Shown: positions 58,985 through 64,000 of the stretch, one piece after another
Layout: every line of letters begins with the position of its first letter
Numbering within the stretch: the first letter of the stretch is position 1
Assembly (NCBI GenBank): GCA_964568455.1
Contig: CAZMPJ010000010.1
Location: 8,484-72,483, forward strand
DNA: 64,000 nucleotides
Direction: 5' to 3'
Origin: CAZMPJ01 sp964568455
Lineage (GTDB): Bacteria; Margulisbacteria; WOR-1; O2-12-FULL-45-9
Translations under genes and position numbers: made by a program
Notes under the pieces: model-generated
The model's database searches: none
Told to the model about the DNA's origin: nothing
Seen by the model: only the letters and a program-made list of their open reading frames with translations

Positions 58985-61168
58985 ATGGTTAAAAAAGAAG
59001 TCTATCAAGCACTAGGTCTAAACGACCAGGAATATAATAAGATCGAAAAAATTATGGGGCGGGAACCGTCTTCAACCGAGCTGGCTATGTTTTCCGTAGA
59101 ATGGTCAGAGCACTGTGGCTATCCTCGTTCCCGTGCATTATTAAAAGACCTGCCTAAAGAAGGAAAATATAAAGCCTTAATTGGCGAGGATGCTGGCGGA
59201 ATTGTGGTAGACGACTTAGCCATTGTTTTTAAAATGGAAAGCCACAATCATCCTTCTCAAGTTGAGCCAAAACAAGGCGCAGCTACTGGAGTGGGTGGAA
59301 TTATCCGTGATATTTTTACGGCCGGAGCGCGTCCCATTGCTTCACTTGATTCTTTACGCTTTGGCCCATTAAGCGAACCCTATAACCGCTATTTATTAAA
59401 AGGTGTGGTTGATGGAATTGCTTTTTACGGCAATTGCTTAGGTGTTCCAACGGTTGGCGGTGAAATTTATTTTGATGAATCTTATTCTGGCAATTGTTTG
59501 GTTAATGCTATGAGCATTGGAGTTTGTCACAAAGATAAACTAGCCCAAGCAAAAGCAGTTGGCAAGGGCAATCCCATTATGTATGTAGGTTCTTCCACGG
59601 GCCGTGATGGCATTGGTGGTTGCTCTGTTTTGGCCTCGCATGAATTTAGCGAAGGTGAAGAAAAAAGACCAACTGTTCAGATCGGTGATCCGTTTACTGA
59701 AAAATGTTTAATCGAAGCCACTCTTGAAATGCTTGATACTGGCTGTGTTTTAGGTATTAAAGATATGGGGGCGGCGGGGCTTACTTGTTCATCAGCAGAA
59801 ATGGCCCACGCTGGTGGCATGGGCATGGAAATTGATTTAAATACAGTTCCTTTGCGCGAAACCGGGATGGAAGCTTATGAAATTATGATGTCAGAATCTC
59901 AAGAAAGAATGCTGGTTTGTGTTAAAAAGGGTGAAGAAAAAAAGGTGGAGGACATTTTTAAGAAATGGGATCTGCATGGAGTAGTGATTGGCTATGTTAC
60001 GGATGATAAAAAATTAAGAGTTAAATACCAGGGTGAAGTAGTAGCAGACATTGATACCGAAGCTTTGGCAAAAGCCCCGATTTATCATATGCCGGACGAA
60101 AGACCAGCTTATTTAGATGAATTAAATAATTTTGACTTTAATTCTGTTTCAGTGCCAAAAGATTTTAATGATGTTTTACTTAAGCTTTTGAGTTCCCCAA
60201 CTATTGCCAGTAAAGAATGGGTTTATGAGCAGTACGACCATATGGTGCAGACTAATACCTGTGTTCTGCCCGGTTCTGATGCTGCGGTTTTGCGGGTAAA
60301 AGATACTAAAAAAGGAATCGCCGCAACTACTGACTGCAACAGCCGTTATTGTTATTTAAATCCTTATGTTGGCGCGCAGATTGCTGTGGCAGAAGCAGCT
60401 AGAAATCTAGTTTGCTCTGGCGCAGACCCTGCAGCAGTTACTGATTGTTTAAACTTTGGTAATCCAGAAAAACCAGACCGCTATTATGCTTTTAAAAATT
60501 GCATCAACGGGATTATTACTGCTTGTAAAGCCTTGGGCACGCCGGTTGTTTCGGGTAACGTGTCTTTTTATAATGAAAGCCCAAAAGGCGCAATTAATCC
60601 TACTCCTTCAATCGGTATGATTGGAATTTTGCCTGACATTGAAAAACGCATGACCCAATATTTTAAAAATGAAGGGGATATTATTGTTCTTTTAGGTGAA
60701 AACAAGGATGAACTAGGTGGTAGCGAATATTTAAAAGTTATCCACGATAAAGTTACGGGTAACTCTCCAGAGCTTGATCTGGAAAAAGAAAAAGCTCTGC
60801 AAAAAACTGTTTATGACGCGATTCAAAAGGGAATAATCAATTCAGCGCATGATTGTTCAGAGGGTGGCTTAGCCGTTGCCTTAGCTGAAGCTGGTTTTCA
60901 AGGTCTAGGCGCACAAATTACTTGTTTGCCAGGTAGTGGGGAGATTAGAAACGATGCGCTTTTATTCGGTGAATCACAATCCCGCGTAATTATTTCCTGC
61001 TCACCGCAAAATGCAGATAAAATTGAAAAATTAGCCAAGCAAAATAAAATTTCTTTTGCCAAAATCGGTAAAGTTGGCGGTAAAAATTTAATTATTGAAG
61101 ATTTAGTTGATTTACCAATCAAAAAAATGAAAGATGAATGGAGAGGAGCTTTATTAAAGTATGTCTAA
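58985..61168 (+). CDS. purL: FGAM synthase subunit PurL
   Basis: 727 residues from the ATG at 58985; an upstream in-frame start would lie inside the repeat. Small-type PurL with SVEWSEHCGYPRSRALLK, ESHNHPSQVEPKQGAATGVGGIIRD, FTAGARPIASLDSLRFG, GGCSVLASHEF, ATTDCNSRYCYLNPY and DCSEGGLAVALAEAG. Converts FGAR to FGAM in purine synthesis with PurS and PurQ. Overlaps the flavoprotein gene downstream by 8 bases. Confidence 0.97.
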   Translation: MVKKEVYQALGLNDQEYNKIEKIMGREPSSTELAMFSVEWSEHCGYPRSRALLKDLPKEGKYKALIGEDAGGIVVDDLAIVFKMESHNHPSQVEPKQGAATGVGGIIRDIFTAGARPIASLDSLRFGPLSEPYNRYLLKGVVDGIAFYGNCLGVPTVGGEIYFDESYSGNCLVNAMSIGVCHKDKLAQAKAVGKGNPIMYVGSSTGRDGIGGCSVLASHEFSEGEEKRPTVQIGDPFTEKCLIEATLEMLDTGCVLGIKDMGAAGLTCSSAEMAHAGGMGMEIDLNTVPLRETGMEAYEIMMSESQERMLVCVKKGEEKKVEDIFKKWDLHGVVIGYVTDDKKLRVKYQGEVVADIDTEALAKAPIYHMPDERPAYLDELNNFDFNSVSVPKDFNDVLLKLLSSPTIASKEWVYEQYDHMVQTNTCVLPGSDAAVLRVKDTKKGIAATTDCNSRYCYLNPYVGAQIAVAEAARNLVCSGADPAAVTDCLNFGNPEKPDRYYAFKNCINGIITACKALGTPVVSGNVSFYNESPKGAINPTPSIGMIGILPDIEKRMTQYFKNEGDIIVLLGENKDELGGSEYLKVIHDKVTGNSPELDLEKEKALQKTVYDAIQKGIINSAHDCSEGGLAVALAEAGFQGLGAQITCLPGSGEIRNDALLFGESQSRVIISCSPQNADKIEKLAKQNKISFAKIGKVGGKNLIIEDLVDLPIKKMKDEWRGALLKYV

Positions 61169-62000
61169 AATCTTAAAAAAAGAAAAACTGGCTGATAATA
61201 TTTCCAGGATCATTGTTGACGCACCGCATATTGCAAAAGCGGCTAAACCAGGAAATTTTATTGTAATTGTTCCCAAGGAAAACGCAGAAAGAATTCCTTT
61301 AACTATTGCTGACGCGGATGTGGAAAAGGGAACCATTGCTATTATTTTTCAAATTGTTGGTGCTACTACTAAAGTCTTAGATTCCTTAAAAGTGGGCGAT
61401 AAGATTGCTCATCTTTTAGGCCCGCTTGGGGTTCCATCTCACATTAAAAAGTATGGGACAGTGGTGGTGATCGGTGGTGGGGTGGGTATTGCAGAAATAT
61501 ATCCAGTGGTAAAAGCGATGAAAAAGGCTGGCAATGAAGTTATTACTATTATTGGGGCTAGATGTGAAGAAATGTTGATCTATAGAGAAGAACTTAAAAT
61601 ACAGAGTACTGAGCTTAAGGTTACTACTGATGATGGATCCTGCGGACGTAAGGGGTTTGTTTCTGATGAATTAAAAGATATTATTGCTTCTGGTAAAAAA
61701 ATTGATTTACTTATTGCAGTTGGTCCAGTTCCCATGATGAGAGTTTGTTGTGACGTAACTAAGCCGCATGGGATCAAAACCATGGTTTCTTTAAATCCGA
61801 TAATGTTGGATGCCACTGGTATGTGTGGTGTTTGTCGGGTAACTGTTGGCGGCGAAACCAAATTTGCTTGTGTTGAAGGCCCAGAATTTGACGGCCATCA
61901 AGTTGATTTTAAAGATCTGGTTGATCGCCTAAAGCCTTATAAAGATGTTGAAAAAAAGGCAATGGATCACGTTTGTAAGCTGTTAGAGCGTGCTGTTTAG
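61161..62000 (+). CDS. NfnA / dihydroorotate-dehydrogenase electron-transfer-like flavoprotein
   Basis: 279 residues. FAD/NAD-binding ferredoxin-reductase fold: PGNFIVIVPKENAERIPLTIADAD (flavin site), VVIGGGVGIAEIYPVVKAM (NAD site), DDGSCGRKGFVSDEL, and a [2Fe-2S] ligand set in ATGMCGVCRVTVGGETKFACVEGPEFDG. Similar to sulfide dehydrogenase and NADH-dependent reduced-ferredoxin:NADP reductase subunit A. Its usual partner NfnB is a GltD-like protein; gltD is 18 kb away, so the partner is open. Coupled to purL. Confidence 0.9.
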   Translation: MSKILKKEKLADNISRIIVDAPHIAKAAKPGNFIVIVPKENAERIPLTIADADVEKGTIAIIFQIVGATTKVLDSLKVGDKIAHLLGPLGVPSHIKKYGTVVVIGGGVGIAEIYPVVKAMKKAGNEVITIIGARCEEMLIYREELKIQSTELKVTTDDGSCGRKGFVSDELKDIIASGKKIDLLIAVGPVPMMRVCCDVTKPHGIKTMVSLNPIMLDATGMCGVCRVTVGGETKFACVEGPEFDGHQVDFKDLVDRLKPYKDVEKKAMDHVCKLLERAV

Positions 62001-62744
62001 CCAAGACTGTTCATATACCCATTCAAGCGCAGGGTGGCCTCTTTCTTCTAACCCTTTTAATATGCGCCGTGACTCAGCTTGAGGAAACCTACCGTGCTCT
62101 TCTTTTGTGATGCCATATTCGTTCTTTGCAATTAAAATAGTTATCGGATTTTTAAAACAAAAATTTACTGGATCAAAAAGATAGGCTGCCACTCTTAGTA
62201 CAAGAGAGGAGTAGACGAAATTAGAACGAATGGAAAGAGAGGATGCGTATAATAAGTTTTTGTTAACTCCGCTCAAAGCTACTTCTAATGGAATGTTTCC
62301 TCCTATGGAAACTTCTCTTTGTCCTTCAATGTTCTCTGGTGGAAAGGCATACATTCTAGCTTTTCTCATCATTTGTTGAAAATCTTCTCGAGGAAATATG
62401 GTATAAGGGTAGAAACCTAGAACTTGGTCATAAGGGGTTAGCCCGATCACGCAGACATCGTCAGCAAAGGTTAAGGTGGTAAAGAAATGGTTGGCAAACG
62501 CTCTAGAGACATCATGTTGCAGCTTCAGCGATACTATTGTTGGCGTTCCTCCAGAAACACTTAGTTCTTGTCCTGCAATTCTAGCCGTTGTTTTACAATC
62601 ATGCGAGTCCACTTCTGGAGTAGTGAATTTAAGACCTTTTTGCGTGCCGCGAATATTAGCTCGTACTATTTCGTTTTTCCAGCCATAATTTGCAGCTGGA
62701 AATCTCTTTTGGAGTGCTGTGATTTTAGCATCAAAGGTATTCAT
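61983..62744 (-). CDS. Hypothetical protein of the TGAAATTT regulon
   Basis: 253 residues, unrecognised; soluble-looking, mixed alpha/beta, with a long hydrophobic stretch (SSLVLRVAAYLFDPVNFCF) around 180-200. Ends in aromatic residues (ALEWVYEQSWLNSTL). No signal peptide. Shares 18 bases with the 3' end of the flavoprotein gene. Its -10 box ends 9 bases before the ATG. Divergent from the last orphan operon. Confidence 0.7.
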   Translation of the reverse strand: MNTFDAKITALQKRFPAANYGWKNEIVRANIRGTQKGLKFTTPEVDSHDCKTTARIAGQELSVSGGTPTIVSLKLQHDVSRAFANHFFTTLTFADDVCVIGLTPYDQVLGFYPYTIFPREDFQQMMRKARMYAFPPENIEGQREVSIGGNIPLEVALSGVNKNLLYASSLSIRSNFVYSSLVLRVAAYLFDPVNFCFKNPITILIAKNEYGITKEEHGRFPQAESRRILKGLEERGHPALEWVYEQSWLNSTL

Positions 62745-62753
62745 TGTATTTAT

Positions 62754-62781
62754 ATATCCTCAATCTCAAATGAAAATTTCA
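62754..62781 (-). promoter_or_regulatory. Shared alternative-sigma promoter, site 9 (divergent)
   Basis: Minus strand TGAAATTT (62781-62774), 14 bases, GGATAT (62759-62754). Confidence 0.68.
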
Positions 62782-62810
62782 CTAATTAGTCATTGATTTC
62801 CTAAATAAAC

Positions 62811-62838
62811 TGAAATTTCCCCCAAAAGTGACGGATAA
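62811..62838 (+). promoter_or_regulatory. Shared alternative-sigma promoter, site 10 (divergent)
   Basis: TGAAATTT (62811-62818), 14 bases, GGATAA (62833-62838). The upstream CTAAATAAAC matches site 2. Confidence 0.7.
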
Positions 62839-62854
62839 AGAACTAGGAGTAGAA

Positions 62855-63499
62855 ATGCAACTAGTAAAATCAGTAGTATCAGTCAATGCACATTCCTTAC
62901 TATCTAGGCTGACATTGCCTTTAAGAAGGGGTAGGAAAATTGAGCCAGAGATATTAAGGCGGCGTGAAATACGACCGATAATTCATCAAATAGATCCTGA
63001 AATGGCAGGGGCATATGTAACTCGGGTGATAAGAGGGGTAGATTTGCCTGTTTTAAGAGAGGGAGAATTTCCTCCTTGGGTTATGGATAGGGGTGACAAG
63101 TCCCTTAATATAAAACAAGTTACTTTGTTGGAAAGTTTAGAAGCTTGTGAGCAGCCTATACCAGAAGAGCTAGATTTTGTGGTAGATTCTTCCAGCACTC
63201 GCAAAGCCCTTTTAGGCTTTTTAAATCCTCTGTTTTTAACTACAGATGCTGAAAACCGTAGGATTTTGTTTGATGCTTGGAATGCCAGATTAGAAATTAC
63301 ATTTAAATTTTTAAACCGAGAAGCCAGAAGGGCCTTGTTCGAAATCTTGGATGGTGAGGAGCGAGAAGCTTTATTTTGTTTTTTAATAGATTTAGGTTCA
63401 GCACAAGACCAAACTGATTTTGCAAAATTAACTTATGATCTTGATAGGCCAATGTATGAAAGTTTAATGCGTCCTTGGTTAGTAATGGAGGAAAATTAA
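62855..63499 (+). CDS. Hypothetical protein of the TGAAATTT regulon
   Basis: 214 residues from the ATG at 62855, which has AGGAG 5 bases upstream; an earlier GTG lies inside the promoter. N-terminus QLVKSVVSVNAHSLLSRLT is Ser/Val-rich without a usual signal peptide. The rest is helical and charged (REARRALFEILDGEEREALF). No family recognised. One base separates it from the metallo-beta-lactamase-fold gene, so they form an operon. Confidence 0.7.
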   Translation: MQLVKSVVSVNAHSLLSRLTLPLRRGRKIEPEILRRREIRPIIHQIDPEMAGAYVTRVIRGVDLPVLREGEFPPWVMDRGDKSLNIKQVTLLESLEACEQPIPEELDFVVDSSSTRKALLGFLNPLFLTTDAENRRILFDAWNARLEITFKFLNREARRALFEILDGEEREALFCFLIDLGSAQDQTDFAKLTYDLDRPMYESLMRPWLVMEEN

Positions 63500-63500
63500 T

Positions 63501-63986
63501 ATGTCTGATGGATTAAATGTTCCAAGCTGTCCCAAGAACAATCTTTGTGTTTATCATCTTCCGGTTGGGCAAGGAGATTCCACTTTAATTGTTGGACCAA
63601 ATCGTAAAACTATTTTAGTTGATGCGGGGAAGAGCAGGAAAAAAGTTAAAAAATGGATAGAGGGGTTAGGGGTAAAACAACTTGATTGGGTTATTCTTAC
63701 TCATAGAGATTATGACCACATTGGTGGATTTGTTAATAATCGCGGAAAAAAAGCTAGAAGTCTTTTTTGGGGAAAAGATCAGGCTCCAGGAAAAGCAGAA
63801 GTAGATGATGATAATAATGGAATAGTAGATTATCTGCCCGAAGGCGGCCCTTGCGGACAACCAGCTCCTGATCCAGGAGAAATTAATGCACCAGGTTCAG
63901 ACGACATTTATCCAACCGATGGGGTTTATTACAATGGAGATAAAGTTGAAATGAACCCCATTAGGACTGGACTCGGGTATTTGTGA
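63501..63986 (+). CDS. ComEC-like metallo-beta-lactamase-fold protein, probably truncated
   Basis: 161 residues up to a TGA. Opens with the fold's first strands: HLPVGQGDSTLIVGPNRKTI, LVDAGKS, then the zinc motif LTHRDYDHIGGF. An acidic insert DDDNNGIVD looks like a calcium-binding loop. Related proteins are 250 residues or more and continue with further His/Asp ligands; here the frame stops soon after YNGDKVEMN, within 15 bases of the window end, so a frameshift near 63960 is possible. GGAGG serves the ATG. Function unknown; hydrolase by fold. Confidence 0.75.
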   Translation: MSDGLNVPSCPKNNLCVYHLPVGQGDSTLIVGPNRKTILVDAGKSRKKVKKWIEGLGVKQLDWVILTHRDYDHIGGFVNNRGKKARSLFWGKDQAPGKAEVDDDNNGIVDYLPEGGPCGQPAPDPGEINAPGSDDIYPTDGVYYNGDKVEMNPIRTGLGYL

Positions 63987-64000
63987 TACTTTTCTGGGGT

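Overview
The window is about 64 kb of AT-rich, gene-dense bacterial chromosome. It encodes lipoproteins with Thr/Ser-rich linkers, predicted outer-membrane proteins (a TorF-type porin, a DUF2490-like protein), an LCP protein, PPDK, AmmeMemo proteins, an NrpR-type nitrogen regulator and complete ammonia assimilation. This fits an uncultured diderm of a candidate phylum. Margulisbacteria/WOR-1 is my best guess, but no rRNA or marker search was possible and confidence is low.

Layout. 1-4.5 kb: truncated ppdK, tRNA-Ala(GGC), rsfS-LCP-yqeK, and a GlmU-like uridylyltransferase. 4.6-7.9 kb: two orphan genes. 7.9-12.5 kb: a double-7TM histidine kinase and a degenerate NtrC-like regulator. 12.7-25.7 kb: lipoproteins, glmM, AmmeMemo B/A, argCJB, enolase, nnrE, and a glutamine synthetase fused to a zinc-ribbon/HTH. 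25.7-43.5 kb: nitrogen island with gdhA / nrpR (divergent), a PEP-synthase-like protein, a NifA/NtrC-type sigma-54 activator, porin-amtB-glnK, glnA and gltBD. 43.5-52.7 kb: small membrane, hypothetical and housekeeping genes. 52.7-56.5 kb: PhoB/PhoR-like pair and a Na/Pi transporter. 58-62 kb: purSQL and an NfnA-like flavoprotein. 62-64 kb: orphan operon with a metallo-beta-lactamase-fold protein.

Main discovery candidate. Ten promoters share TGAAATTT, exactly 14 bases, then (C/G)GA(T/A)NN, with CGATAA most common. The -35-like octamer is exact in nine of the ten. They are spread over 58 kb, six of them arranged as three divergent pairs, and each lies just upstream of an orphan or unusual gene: a GNAT/methyltransferase fusion, a HEAT-like protein, an M23-like protein, an endonuclease/exonuclease/phosphatase, a methyltransferase-like protein, a metallo-beta-lactamase-fold protein and several unknowns. 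Housekeeping genes do not carry the motif. The -10 part resembles sigma-28 promoters (GCCGATAA). I infer a dispersed regulon of an alternative sigma factor.

Other regulation visible in the DNA: many housekeeping genes have a good TTGACA/TATAAT promoter whose -10 ends only 7-11 bases before the start codon (leaderless mRNAs); two sigma-54 boxes precede porin-amtB-glnK and glnA; a 22-bp palindrome lies between gdhA and nrpR; twin palindromes lie in the sigma-54 activator promoter; a four-repeat Pho box precedes the phosphate transporter; and alternative hairpins cover the gltB ribosome-binding site.
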